A DNA stretch of 64,000 nt, from contig DATJCX010000021.1 in the NCBI GenBank assembly GCA_035497735.1, forward strand, positions 1 to 64,000, in the 5' to 3' direction. The stretch comes from Brumimicrobium sp035497735 (GTDB taxonomy: Bacteria; Bacteroidota; Bacteroidia; Flavobacteriales_D; Crocinitomicaceae). Below the pieces are notes generated by a model. The model searched no databases, was not told the origin of the DNA, and was given only the letters and a program-made list of their open reading frames with translations. Positions 8,055-17,016 of the stretch are shown here, one piece after another; position 1 is the first letter of the stretch; every line of letters starts with the position of its first letter. The position numbers were made by a program, and so were the translations under genes.

Positions 8055-8551
8055 GTTGTTTTGTTTAATGTTATTTTGAAAATGCTCCACAAGTATAAGC
8101 CGTTATGTTTAGACAAAATAAATAAAAGTTAAACAAAATACGGAATATTTTTTAAACATAGACTTAAGGTGTTGATTTGCAGTTGTTTAAACAAATGTTA
8201 AAAATTGATTTTCACTTTATTTTAAAACTAAAAAGCCTGAAAGTCGGAAAAGTCTTGTTGAATTTATTGCTGTTTTTCAAGTATAAAGTGCTGATTATCA
8301 AAAAGAGCTTCTTCAACCCAAGAGTTGAGCTTTTTAGGGGGGTGTTTTGACTATTATAGTAGTATGAGTTTAGAAGGACATCTTTAGCCTGTCTTATATA
8401 GATACATTGAATATGAAATGCGAACAGCTATTGTCGGAAGTGTAAAAGTAGTCATGAGGAATTACTCCAAATGAAATAGTAGGGTAGGAAGTATTCCTCG
8501 CTTTTCTTAAAAGCGTAAATTGAATGTTTTTAGAAATTCTGATAAAAGGAC
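8055..8551. other. 497-bp intergenic region
   Basis: No reading frame with a recognisable product is visible. It holds two weak hairpins: 8300-8335 (TCAAC…GTTGA inside AAAAAG…CTTTTT) and 8499-8515 (CGCTTTT-CTT-AAAAGCG). Neither has a convincing U-tract next to a gene end. Confidence 0.4.
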
Positions 8552-9325
8552 TTACTCTAATGTTTGTTCACCACCACCATTTACGAAGATTGTTTGTCCG
8601 CTCACCCATTCCGAAATAGGAGAAGCAAAATACAACATCGCTCCGGCTATATCTTCGGCTGTACCAAGTCTTTTGATTGGTGTATGCTTAAGCATAGTCT
8701 TTTCAATCTCAGGTGTCAATACACTTTCCAACGCAGCAGTTCTAGTAGCTCCTGGACCTACAGCGTTAATCCTAACCTCCGGTCCGAAGTCGTGTGCTAA
8801 ATTGGCTACGACATGATTTACCGCAGCTTTAGAACCACCGTATCCACTCATGTTTGGACTTTTGTTAATGCTTGACATAGAAGTCGTGAAAACAATTGAA
8901 CCATAACCAGACTTCTTCATATAAGGTACGGCTAATTGACATAATCTCCAGCCGCTAAAAACATTCAAATCAAAATCTCTCTTAATGTCATCAACGGAAA
9001 TTTTAAACGGATTTTCACGTCCACCACCGCCACCGCCAGCATTGTTGATTAGAATTTCTATTCCTCCTAGCTTCTCAACAGTTTTCTCGATTAAATTCAC
9101 TAAGTCCTCATCTTTTAGTACGTTACACTCAATAGCGATAGCTTTTACGCCTAACTTTTCTATTTCTTTTGCTGTCTTTTCAGCATCTGCTAAATTAAAG
9201 TCACCAATAGATATGTTTGCGCCGTGTTGGGCTAAGATCATTGCTGTTGCTTTACCAATTCCGTTAGCACCGCCTGTAACGATTGCTGTTTTTCCTTTTA
9301 AGTCAAAAAGTTTATTTGTATTCAT
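8552..9325 (-). CDS. Short-chain dehydrogenase/reductase (SDR) family oxidoreductase
   Basis: A 257-aa classical SDR. The NAD(P)-binding TGGANGIG is at residues 17-24, NNAGG follows in the middle, and the catalytic set is S…Y-G-G-S-K (SGYGGSKAAVNHV). The C-terminal VSGQTIFVNGGG is typical of the glucose-1-dehydrogenase and 7-alpha-hydroxysteroid-dehydrogenase-like group. A six-glycine stretch follows NNA, longer than usual. The substrate cannot be predicted. It stands alone, with 142 bp to the thioesterase gene on the same strand. Confidence 0.85.
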   Translation of the reverse strand: MNTNKLFDLKGKTAIVTGGANGIGKATAMILAQHGANISIGDFNLADAEKTAKEIEKLGVKAIAIECNVLKDEDLVNLIEKTVEKLGGIEILINNAGGGGGGRENPFKISVDDIKRDFDLNVFSGWRLCQLAVPYMKKSGYGSIVFTTSMSSINKSPNMSGYGGSKAAVNHVVANLAHDFGPEVRINAVGPGATRTAALESVLTPEIEKTMLKHTPIKRLGTAEDIAGAMLYFASPISEWVSGQTIFVNGGGEQTLE

Positions 9326-9467
9326 ATTTTTATATTGATGATTTAATTACCAACCATTCGAACACAGCAAAAGCTGATAGAGGTAATAAGGTTGTTGCTA
9401 CCAAAATTAAAAAATGCTAGTTTATAAACCTAATGTGAAATGTGATTTTCTGTTAAATGAATTAAGC

Positions 9468-9881
9468 CTATTGTTCTCCCCAGTTCTTGTCCGATATATG
9501 GACAGTCCCCTTAAATATAGCTACTTTCTTTCCTTCTTGATTGTTAACAATTACTTGATAGATACCTATCGTTCTCCCGCGATTTAGTTCGGTACAGGTA
9601 GCGGTGAGTAGATCGCCAATTTTGGCTGGTCTGGTATGTGAAATTGAGGTTTCTATACTTACGCACTGCTTTCCGTAGGCGTTTGATGCAAAGGCAAGTG
9701 CAGAGTCTGAAAGACTGTAAGTAATTCCCCCGTGAGCAATGAGAAAGCCATTGACCATAAATGGAAGAATTTCAAGTTGCAACTGGCAGTAACCAGCTTT
9801 AATTTCCACAACTTTGATTTGCATCAGTTGTGAAAACGCATCTTTATCCATCATTTTTTGAACAATAGCTTCCGCTGTCAT
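9468..9881 (-). CDS. PaaI-family hotdog thioesterase
   Basis: A 137-aa single-domain hotdog acyl-CoA thioesterase. The signature NGFLIAHGGITYSLSDSALAFASN holds the HGG and the acidic/serine residues of PaaI proteins, and TRPAKIGDLLTATCTELNRGRTIG the second half of the fold. PaaI hydrolyses phenylacetyl-CoA-type intermediates, but no paa pathway genes are nearby. It is nine bases downstream of an unknown gene and shares an apparent operon with nadC, so a housekeeping CoA-ester clean-up role is equally likely. Confidence 0.82.
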   Translation of the reverse strand: MTAEAIVQKMMDKDAFSQLMQIKVVEIKAGYCQLQLEILPFMVNGFLIAHGGITYSLSDSALAFASNAYGKQCVSIETSISHTRPAKIGDLLTATCTELNRGRTIGIYQVIVNNQEGKKVAIFKGTVHISDKNWGEQ

Positions 9882-9890
9882 TGGTTGTTT

Positions 9891-10373
9891 TTATTCGTTA
9901 ATCATTGCACGATTCATCAAAGCAATCATTGCAATTCCAACAATAAATAATTGATTCGCTAATTCTTCGTCTAGCTCGTTTCCTTCGTCGTCTTTTCCGT
10001 AGATATCAGCAACGTAGAATCCTAGCATCATTGGTTGATTACATAAAGTGCTGATTAATTCATCATCATCACTCTCCATGAATTCATCTAATGTTGCAAT
10101 GTACTCTTCTTGGAAAGAGTCAATCATATCATCATCAATTTTGTTCATTTTTACACCTTGTTGTGCTAATGCTTCTGAGAAGATATTAAAATAATAGATT
10201 AAATAATCTAGTAAATCATCGTTTTCATACTCAACAGCTGAAGATAGAATGTATCCGATAAAATTTTCTTGTTCTAAGGTATATGTTTCAGACAGTTTTT
10301 CTAGTGCGTCTTCCGTTAGGTTGTCTAACTTCATCACTGCATCAATGATGCTTTTTTCTGTAATTTGAGGCAT
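9891..10373 (-). CDS. Conserved-looking acidic protein of unknown function
   Basis: A 160-aa protein I do not recognise. It is strongly acidic (repeated DDD, EYEND, ESDDDE), predicted mostly helical, with no signal peptide and no catalytic motif. The last ~25 residues (ANQLFIVGIAMIALMNRAMINE) are hydrophobic and could be a buried helix or a tail anchor. It lies 10 bases after nadC and 9 bases before the thioesterase gene, so the three are almost certainly co-transcribed. Confidence 0.7.
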   Translation of the reverse strand: MPQITEKSIIDAVMKLDNLTEDALEKLSETYTLEQENFIGYILSSAVEYENDDLLDYLIYYFNIFSEALAQQGVKMNKIDDDMIDSFQEEYIATLDEFMESDDDELISTLCNQPMMLGFYVADIYGKDDEGNELDEELANQLFIVGIAMIALMNRAMINE

Positions 10374-10383
10374 TGTGTTTTAT

Positions 10384-11220
10384 TTAATTGTAAATAGCTT
10401 TTAAGCTTAAATCTAATGATTTAATTGAGTGCGTTAATGCACCAGAAGAAATGTAATTCACTCCAGTTTCCGCGTATGCTCTTAATGTTTCTCTTGTTAT
10501 ATTTCCTGAAGCTTCTGTCTCATATTCTTTTGGAATAAGTGGCAATACTTCCTTGATTTTCTCAGGAGTGAAGTTGTCCAACATAATGCGGTGAATTTGT
10601 CCTACTTTAAGGATTTCCTTCAATTCTTCTTCATCTCTTGCTTCAATCTCAATCTTGATGTCTAGCTTGTTGTCTTTGATGTATTTGTTGGCACTTTCAA
10701 TTGCTTGACGAATTCCTCCGGCGTAGTCGATGTGATTATCTTTTATCATAATCATGTCGTACAATCCCATTCTGTGGTTGTGACCGCCGCCTATACGAAC
10801 TGCCCATTTTTCAAATTCACGTAATCCTGGTGTAGTTTTACGTGTGTCTAAAATGTTAGCATTTGTTCCTTTCATTATTTCAACATAACTATTCGTCTTG
10901 GTTGCAATCGCACTCATACGCTGCATAAAGTTTAAAACAAGACGTTCAGTTGCTAAAATCGAACGTGATTTTCCCGCTACTTCAAAAACGATATCGCCGT
11001 ACTTAACTTTTGCGCCATCTTTAATAAAAACATTGATTTCTAAAGTTGGATCGAAATGATGAAATATGCGTTCTGCAAGTTCAACTCCAGCAATGATTCC
11101 TTCATCTTTTACTAATAATTCAGCTTTTCCTGTTGCATTCTCTGGTACGCAAGAATTGGAAGAATGATCTCCGTCTCCGAAATCTTCTTGAAATGCTATT
11201 TTTATTATTTCGTCAATCAT
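10384..11220 (-). CDS. nadC: Nicotinate-nucleotide pyrophosphorylase (carboxylating)
   Basis: A 278-aa quinolinate phosphoribosyltransferase, making nicotinate mononucleotide from quinolinate and PRPP in de novo NAD synthesis. Family signatures: ATERLVLNFMQRMSAIAT, then DTRKTTPGLREFEKWAV, GGGHNHRMGLYDMIMIKDNHI, and near the end the glycine-rich SGNITRETLRAYAETGV with ISSGALTH. Length is standard. A TAATTTTG promoter element ends only four bases before the ATG, predicting a leaderless mRNA. nadA and nadB are not in the window. Confidence 0.94.
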   Translation of the reverse strand: MIDEIIKIAFQEDFGDGDHSSNSCVPENATGKAELLVKDEGIIAGVELAERIFHHFDPTLEINVFIKDGAKVKYGDIVFEVAGKSRSILATERLVLNFMQRMSAIATKTNSYVEIMKGTNANILDTRKTTPGLREFEKWAVRIGGGHNHRMGLYDMIMIKDNHIDYAGGIRQAIESANKYIKDNKLDIKIEIEARDEEELKEILKVGQIHRIMLDNFTPEKIKEVLPLIPKEYETEASGNITRETLRAYAETGVNYISSGALTHSIKSLDLSLKAIYN

Positions 11221-11224
11221 GTTG

Positions 11225-11232
11225 CAAAATTA
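11225..11232 (-). promoter_or_regulatory. Candidate -7 element of the nadC operon, 4 nt from the ATG
   Basis: Minus strand reads TAATTTTG-CAAC-ATG. The exact TAnnTTTG match so close to the start codon implies transcription begins at or within the ATG. Confidence 0.45.
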
Positions 11233-11252
11233 CAGAGAATTTCTGGTTTGCC

Positions 11253-12071
11253 TTATTCTTTCCAAGAAATATCTGTCAAAACATTGAATTCTGGCTGATT
11301 ATTACCTCCAACTGTCGCAAACCGAACATTTACAGGTCTAAATTTATATTTCTCTAAATTATTTAATAAGTCTTCTATAAAAGGAGTCATTTCATCTACA
11401 CGCAATGCAGTTGTGTAACGGTTGTCTACTTCTTTTTTGTTTTCTCCTAGAATTAAGAATAAACTTTCTCCCTTAACTACGCTAATGAAGTGTGGCTCAA
11501 ATTCTTCAATCCCGCTTAAAATGCGATTTACTTTGTCTAATTTGTAGTCTTCTATTGGCGCATCTTCCCATTCTTCGTATTCTATTTCATCGTAAGAATA
11601 TGCACTTCTCATTTGTGTTTTTTGTGGACCAGTTTCATCATAGATGGTTCTTTTTTCTACCCAATTGCTCGTTAGACTGTCCAACCACATATCCAATTCC
11701 TCAGTAACGCCTATTAAAATATCATTCTCCAAGTAATAATTTCTTGTTCCTTGTGGCTGATAAGGAGCTCCTAGGAATTTCTCCTCAATTTTCAATAAGT
11801 TTCCATCAGCATCACCATAAGCTATTACTTCCGTCAATTCTACTGGCTGACCATCTATTTGTCTTTCCCAAACAAGAGAATGAGCACTATGGGATGGATC
11901 GATACGTGTGTCAATTTCCGACATTTTCTTTCCGTTAATTGACGCGTTAAAATCATCTATTTCAAGGGTTGAAGTTTGTGTTTCTTCATTGCTCTTTTTT
12001 TCTTTTTGTGTACAAGAAGAAACTGTGCCCAAGGCTAATGCAGTAATAATAAATAAGAATGTTTTTTTCAT
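11253..12071 (-). CDS. Predicted lipoprotein of unknown function
   Basis: A 272-aa protein with a lipoprotein signal: a hydrophobic stretch then VSSC at residues 17-20, followed by a charged linker (TQKEKKSNEE). The mature part contains IDTRIDPSHSAHSLVWERQIDGQPVELTEVIAYG and an acidic YSYDEIEYEEWEDAP patch. I do not recognise the family. It may sit in the periplasm or on the surface. It lies between the OmpA/TSP3 gene, from which a terminator separates it, and nadC 32 bases downstream, which has its own promoter. Confidence 0.72.
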   Translation of the reverse strand: MKKTFLFIITALALGTVSSCTQKEKKSNEETQTSTLEIDDFNASINGKKMSEIDTRIDPSHSAHSLVWERQIDGQPVELTEVIAYGDADGNLLKIEEKFLGAPYQPQGTRNYYLENDILIGVTEELDMWLDSLTSNWVEKRTIYDETGPQKTQMRSAYSYDEIEYEEWEDAPIEDYKLDKVNRILSGIEEFEPHFISVVKGESLFLILGENKKEVDNRYTTALRVDEMTPFIEDLLNNLEKYKFRPVNVRFATVGGNNQPEFNVLTDISWKE

Positions 12072-12082
12072 AACTAATAATT

Positions 12083-12112
12083 AAAAAAGCCCTCAACTTT
12101 ATGTTAAGGGCT
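12083..12112 (-). terminator. Terminator of the OmpA/TSP3 gene
   Basis: Minus strand AGCCCTTAAC-ATAAA-GTTGAGGGCT forms a 10-bp stem (one G-U) followed by TTTTTT, 23 bases after the stop codon of the gene at 12135-14651. Confidence 0.85.
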
Positions 12113-12134
12113 AAATATAATAATTAATAATTAA

Positions 12135-14651
12135 TTATTTGAATATAATTGTCATTTCAACACGTCGATTGGCTTGTCTTCCTTCGGGTGTATCGTTTGG
12201 CTCAAGTGGTTGTTTGTCACCAAAATAAAGAACATGTAAGCGGTCTTTTGCAATTCCTTTTTGGAATAAGAAGTCTCTTACCGATTCTGCTCTTTTCTTA
12301 GAAAGTACAAGGTTGCTTTGTGAATTTCCAACGTTGTCGGTGTGACCAGCAATCTGTAAGTTCCATTCTTCTTTCTTCAATAAAACATCCGCTAAATCAT
12401 TTAATGAGTTAAAAGAACTTTCCTTAATTGTTGCCTTAGCATTTTCAAATTCTAAGTTGTCAAAGGCAGTTTTTAATACTTCTTTTACTTCTTCCTCTAT
12501 TTCTGGACATCCATCATTTTCCTTTGGTCCTGGTGTGTTCGGACATTTATCTAAATGATCTGGAACTCCATCACTATCAGAATCTGGACAACCTTCAAAT
12601 TCAGCCAAACCTGCTAAATCTGGACATTTATCGTCTTTGTCAGGAATGCCGTCTCCGTCTCTATCAGACCATGGGCAACCATCGTTTTCCGCCGGTCCAG
12701 GAATGGTAGGACACTTGTCTAAATGATCTGGAATACCATCGCCATCTGTATCAGGGCAACCACTAAATTCTTTTGATCCAGCAGCATCTGGACATTTGTC
12801 TAAATGATCTGGAATACCATCCTCATCTGTGTCAGGACAACCATTGAACTCTGGTGCCCCAGCTTTTTCAGGACATTCGTCTAAATGGTCTGGAATGCCA
12901 TCACCGTCCGTGTCTGGGCAACCACCAAATTCTGGTAAACCTGCTACGTCTGGACAATCATCTAAATGGTCCGGAACGCCGTCTCCATCTTTGTCTGGAC
13001 AACCATTGTGTTCTGCTAAACCAGGAACGTCCGGACAATGATCCTCTGCGTCTGGAATTCCATCTCCATCGGTGTCTGGACAACCATTAAACGCCCATAA
13101 TCCTGGCACGTCTTTACATTTGTCTTTTTTGTCAGAAACTTCATCTCCATCTGAATCTTTTGGATGTTTATATAGAATAGGAATACGTAGTCCAGCATAA
13201 ACTCCTGCTCCGCGTATTTTTCCACTTGGGAATAATGTTTTTAAGTCAGGTATTCCAACCGTAAGTGGGCCTAATCTTAAACCTAGTCCTACATTGAATC
13301 CACCAAATTGATTGTATGAAACAGGTAAACCAACCCCAACCCACTTCCAGTCATAAGACGGTGTGATTGAAAATTGAGTAGGAACCCTGACGTTTGCAGC
13401 ATTCTTTTTACCATTAATGTTGATGTAAGCTGTTGTATTCAAATAGAAATTATTCCAAATATGCCAGTCTAATTGAAAGCTAATGGAAGTAGGAGTATTT
13501 ACATAATATGTTTGCGAGGTGTCTTCACTTTGTGTCCAATCTGGATCGTGTAAGATTAAACTGTCTATTATGTCAGCAAATCCTGCTGGACCTTCAACGC
13601 CATCAAAAACGGTTAAGTCAAAATTTGTTGTATTCACTTTGAAGTCTCTACTTCTATCTGCTTTGGTGAATTTCATTCCACCCATGTCTATCAGGGAGAA
13701 TCCTGCACGAAGCTTATATTTATTTTTATCTTTTCGCCAAAGATTGGTTTCACCGTTCATGTTGTATTTGAAGTCTTTCCATTTTGGACGCCATTCATAA
13801 ACAGCTCCTATGTCTCCACCAATTCCTAACTTTGAAGTTAATTTATAAAAATCACCTAAAGCAAAGTCTCCTGACTCTTGACTAGAAAAGAATTGGTCTA
13901 TATTGTCTGAATATCCAAATTTATACTCACCACGTAAGGTTGTCATGGTGTCTTTATTCATCAAGCTAAAATCTAAATCTTTGGCGTGTGCAAAAGTGGA
14001 AGCAATTCCTTGGTTGAATTTTAATCGTCCACCTACTTTAATGAAATGTTGCTCTTTATCGTAAACAACTTGTGCGTAATTAACACCGTATTCCGCCCAA
14101 GATAATAAGTTTTGGGATAGAAGTGTTCCGTCAATCTGTGTGTGCCATAAGGGACTGAAATCCATTCCTTCTTCGGCAAGTTTCATTACTTGTGGGTTAA
14201 CATTATCTAGATTGTGAATGGTCCTTATTTTTGCTGAAAATCCTACTGCAATTTTTGGATTGATATGGAACATAAAGTTTAATAAATCTAGTTGAAGTCC
14301 AATGTAGGAGCCTCTAGCTTTGTTTTTTGAATTATCCCAATCTTTTACATCGTGAAAAGCATTTTGACTTTGCCAAGCAGTGTCTTTTGTGAGCGAATAT
14401 AGCCAGTTCCTCTTCGGAAGGATGTTGGCATCAAAGTATTTAGCGTTTTGCCATACGTCTATGTTGAAACTGAATAGATTGATATCAACAACATATCTGT
14501 TATCGACGATTGATGCTGGTTGTAAATCAGCGCCCATTATGCCAGCGTAGTTGCTGTTAATGTTGCCCAAATAATTTTGAGCTTTTACTGCGTTACTCTC
14601 TAATAGAAATAAGCTAATGATTAAGTACAGTGTTAGTTTTACTTTATTCAT
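12135..14651 (-). CDS. OmpA-family outer membrane protein with eight thrombospondin type 3 repeats
   Basis: An 838-aa envelope protein. The signal peptide ends near NAVKAQ (residue 25). A ~470-residue beta-rich part follows that resembles the large DUF5723-type barrel domain (LGLRLGPLTVGIPDL, GAGVYAGLRIPI). Then come eight 27-residue D-x-D-x-D-G repeats (calcium-binding TSP3 type) and a C-terminal OmpA peptidoglycan-binding domain (AGHTDNVGNSQSNLVLSKKRAESVRDFL … NRRVEMTI). Known proteins of this build link outer membrane to cell wall. Calcium binding by the rod is expected from the family. Confidence 0.85.
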   Translation of the reverse strand: MNKVKLTLYLIISLFLLESNAVKAQNYLGNINSNYAGIMGADLQPASIVDNRYVVDINLFSFNIDVWQNAKYFDANILPKRNWLYSLTKDTAWQSQNAFHDVKDWDNSKNKARGSYIGLQLDLLNFMFHINPKIAVGFSAKIRTIHNLDNVNPQVMKLAEEGMDFSPLWHTQIDGTLLSQNLLSWAEYGVNYAQVVYDKEQHFIKVGGRLKFNQGIASTFAHAKDLDFSLMNKDTMTTLRGEYKFGYSDNIDQFFSSQESGDFALGDFYKLTSKLGIGGDIGAVYEWRPKWKDFKYNMNGETNLWRKDKNKYKLRAGFSLIDMGGMKFTKADRSRDFKVNTTNFDLTVFDGVEGPAGFADIIDSLILHDPDWTQSEDTSQTYYVNTPTSISFQLDWHIWNNFYLNTTAYININGKKNAANVRVPTQFSITPSYDWKWVGVGLPVSYNQFGGFNVGLGLRLGPLTVGIPDLKTLFPSGKIRGAGVYAGLRIPILYKHPKDSDGDEVSDKKDKCKDVPGLWAFNGCPDTDGDGIPDAEDHCPDVPGLAEHNGCPDKDGDGVPDHLDDCPDVAGLPEFGGCPDTDGDGIPDHLDECPEKAGAPEFNGCPDTDEDGIPDHLDKCPDAAGSKEFSGCPDTDGDGIPDHLDKCPTIPGPAENDGCPWSDRDGDGIPDKDDKCPDLAGLAEFEGCPDSDSDGVPDHLDKCPNTPGPKENDGCPEIEEEVKEVLKTAFDNLEFENAKATIKESSFNSLNDLADVLLKKEEWNLQIAGHTDNVGNSQSNLVLSKKRAESVRDFLFQKGIAKDRLHVLYFGDKQPLEPNDTPEGRQANRRVEMTIIFK
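12504..13157 (-). repeat. Eight coding thrombospondin type 3 repeats (81 bp each)
   Basis: The 654 bp encode eight near-identical 27-residue units of the form DTDGDGIPDHLDKCP…GCP, with two extra residues (WS) after the sixth. Each has a DxDxDG loop and two cysteines. Variation between units is mostly in the non-calcium positions. Confidence 0.9.
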
Positions 14652-14762
14652 AAATTCTAGTTTAAGTATGAGAGTAGGTTTAACGTTAATTTATGTTAAA
14701 TGTAAATATAAGCTTTCACTGAAAAAAAACTAGGTATAACCCTAAAAAGTTAGACGAATTTT

Positions 14763-16937
14763 TTAAAAATTAATCTTATAGCAGATAATTGACTGAGAAA
14801 TAACTGTATAAATATATAAGGTTTTGTCTTGCTCATTATAATGTGCTGCTATGATTTCTCTCCCTTCTTTTGGGAAATCATTAAGCTCTTCGCCCGTGTT
14901 GCTGTAGGCATGAATTTTATTTTGTAAATAATCCAAAGCAATACTTATTTTCTTTTCTGGTAAGTAAATAAAATCGCCTACTTCGTTGAAAGGTAATTGC
15001 TTGCTGTAAATTATTTTCTGTGAATGATTCAGTACTTTTAGATAATTATTCTCAGCGATGATAATAAAGTCATCTGTTACAGTACGAATTCTTCCTGTTT
15101 CCACTAATTTAACTTCGCCTTCTCTGTCGTTTTTAGAATTGTATTCATCCATGAAAACTTTCCCGCCTTTCTCAAAATAAGTAATGATTTTTCCATTGTA
15201 TTTCACTGATTGTGTTCCGCCAACTCTATTCATCATAGTTGACTTTGCAGGATTTTCAAGATATCCAAGGAATTGCTGCATATCTGAATTTACCGCCCAA
15301 GCACGTAAGTTTCCTTTGACGTTTAAAGCATACGGTGTGGAAATAATAGCATTCTTCCCAGACTGAATGATGTTCAACTCTTGTCCACTAGAATTCAACA
15401 TGATGATTTCTCCTTTTTCATTTCCTATTAAGAAACGCTTGGTATTGTTCCATTCGAAATTGCTGGATTTAGATGTTAATGCTACCTCTGATCTGTATGG
15501 GAAATTCCCCACGTTTTTCCCATTCAAATCGATAAGGTGAATTTGATCCTTTGTGTGAAATAAAAATTGGTGTTTTTCATTTCCAAATAAATCAATGACT
15601 TCTACCTTGTCTTCAATGTGCGATTTTAAATCACCCTTCCATAATAGTTTTCCGTTTGGACTGTAAAGTTCGAACTCGCCATTGGTGCTATAACTTAAAA
15701 TGGATGTTCCATTTCTTAAATGGTCGGGAATTGGAACTAAATTAAGCGTTTTATGCTTCGGTGTTACCGACCATGTGTTTTTGTCAACTTCTGTAAACTG
15801 CGCACTTGGTGGTAAAGTATTTACCTCAAACGAAAGCTTGTCCTTCCATGTTAAACTGGACTTTTTTTCTGCTGAAATACTTCGCATGTTCGTGTAGGAA
15901 GGAAGTCCACCAAAAAAGTGCTCTTGTCTTTGCGGGCTTAAAGAAAGTGTTTTACCTAATTGATAATCTACTTGAATTTTTCTAGCTACATTTTCTGATT
16001 CTGTAAATAAAACTTTGTCTTCTATTTCAAAAGTGTAGAAACGACCGTTCTTTTTAGAAGGGAAATCTTTTGTCAACTGAAAACCTGAAAATGAATGAAT
16101 GTCATCTTTTACTTTAATAGAGTCTTCGACTTTAGTTTGTTCAATTAGAATTAAACTTGGAACTTGTTGTGAACGATAGTCACTAATCACTACTGGATGG
16201 TTGTCGTAGGTGATTGTTACAAAACCTAAATCAACCCAATGGTTCATCGGTCCATTCTTAAAGATAGAATCATGTGCTTCTGCGTAGAATCTTTCTTGGA
16301 AAGAATAGGAAGTGCTTGATATAGGAATTTGAGAAGAGAATAAAGGAATGTCTTTTACTGCTGTTCCGTAAATATTTTTCGGTTCGCTAGAACGGTACTC
16401 AAAAAGTCCTTTACTTAAATTGTAAACATCTGTTCGCTTCCACTTTGTTCCATCTGTATTTGTCCAATAATTGGCGGATGCTTTTTTATCTCCTTCTAGA
16501 AAAAATCCTTTGCTTAAACTGTGCTCACAAGATTTGTAATTTAAAGCAACCATTACATGATTATCAATTTTCTTAAACGTCAGATTATTTAACTTAAATC
16601 TGTTTTTAATAAGATTTAATTCTTTTTCTGTCCATCTACCGTCTTTCTCAAAGATGATAATCGGTCTGTTTCCACTTGCGTATATTTTAAAATCTTCTGA
16701 GATTAATGAATCCAATCCTTCTAATGAAGCGGCTAAAGGATTTTCTTGGATGAGTGCAAAATAGTTGGCGTCTTTTGTTTCTTCAAACTTGTTGATAAGT
16801 AGAATCGCTTGATCGTCTTGACAAAATACAAATTCTGGATTTACAGTATTATCTTTGTTTATCCATAGTTCGTAACTTGAATAAATAATCCATGCTGTTG
16901 CCAATAAAACAGTTAAAATAAGAAAGATACGCTTCAT
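14763..16937 (-). CDS. Membrane-anchored protein of unknown function with propeller-like C-terminal half
   Basis: A 724-aa protein not recognised. One N-terminal hydrophobic segment (residues 5-22, IFLILTVLLATAWIIYSS) is an uncleaved anchor or signal. The first half resembles large envelope proteins of unknown function common in this group. The second half contains repeated short beta segments with glycine and asparagine turns (FELYSPNGKLLWKGDLK, IHLIDLNGKNVGNFPY, IIMLNSSGQELNII, HAYSNTGEELNDFPKEG), consistent with a WD40/PQQ-like beta propeller. An exact TAGTTTTG promoter element lies 15 bases upstream. It shares its strand with the OmpA gene, from which 111 bp separate it. Confidence 0.68.
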   Translation of the reverse strand: MKRIFLILTVLLATAWIIYSSYELWINKDNTVNPEFVFCQDDQAILLINKFEETKDANYFALIQENPLAASLEGLDSLISEDFKIYASGNRPIIIFEKDGRWTEKELNLIKNRFKLNNLTFKKIDNHVMVALNYKSCEHSLSKGFFLEGDKKASANYWTNTDGTKWKRTDVYNLSKGLFEYRSSEPKNIYGTAVKDIPLFSSQIPISSTSYSFQERFYAEAHDSIFKNGPMNHWVDLGFVTITYDNHPVVISDYRSQQVPSLILIEQTKVEDSIKVKDDIHSFSGFQLTKDFPSKKNGRFYTFEIEDKVLFTESENVARKIQVDYQLGKTLSLSPQRQEHFFGGLPSYTNMRSISAEKKSSLTWKDKLSFEVNTLPPSAQFTEVDKNTWSVTPKHKTLNLVPIPDHLRNGTSILSYSTNGEFELYSPNGKLLWKGDLKSHIEDKVEVIDLFGNEKHQFLFHTKDQIHLIDLNGKNVGNFPYRSEVALTSKSSNFEWNNTKRFLIGNEKGEIIMLNSSGQELNIIQSGKNAIISTPYALNVKGNLRAWAVNSDMQQFLGYLENPAKSTMMNRVGGTQSVKYNGKIITYFEKGGKVFMDEYNSKNDREGEVKLVETGRIRTVTDDFIIIAENNYLKVLNHSQKIIYSKQLPFNEVGDFIYLPEKKISIALDYLQNKIHAYSNTGEELNDFPKEGREIIAAHYNEQDKTLYIYTVISQSIICYKINF

Positions 16938-16952
16938 TTATATTCTTTTTTT

Positions 16953-16960
16953 CAAAACTA
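16953..16960 (-). promoter_or_regulatory. Candidate -7 element for the 724-aa membrane protein
   Basis: Minus strand TAGTTTTG, exact TAnnTTTG, 15 nt before the ATG at 16937. Confidence 0.4.
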
Positions 16961-17016
16961 AGACATTATATAGTTAGAACGGAAGATGTGTTTGGATATT
17001 TATTAACGATGAATAG

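Noticed and set aside
8300..8335. Nested hairpin in the FAS1/SDR gap as a small RNA or terminator
   Set aside because: The outer arms are interrupted and no promoter or gene end is close enough.
8499..8515. CGCTTTT-CTT-AAAAGCG hairpin as the SDR terminator
   Set aside because: The stem is AT-weak and not followed by T residues on the minus strand.
12504..13157. Repeated long open frames on the plus strand across the TSP3 array
   Set aside because: They are antisense shadows of the repeats; the minus-strand frame has signal peptide, repeats and OmpA domain in one reading.
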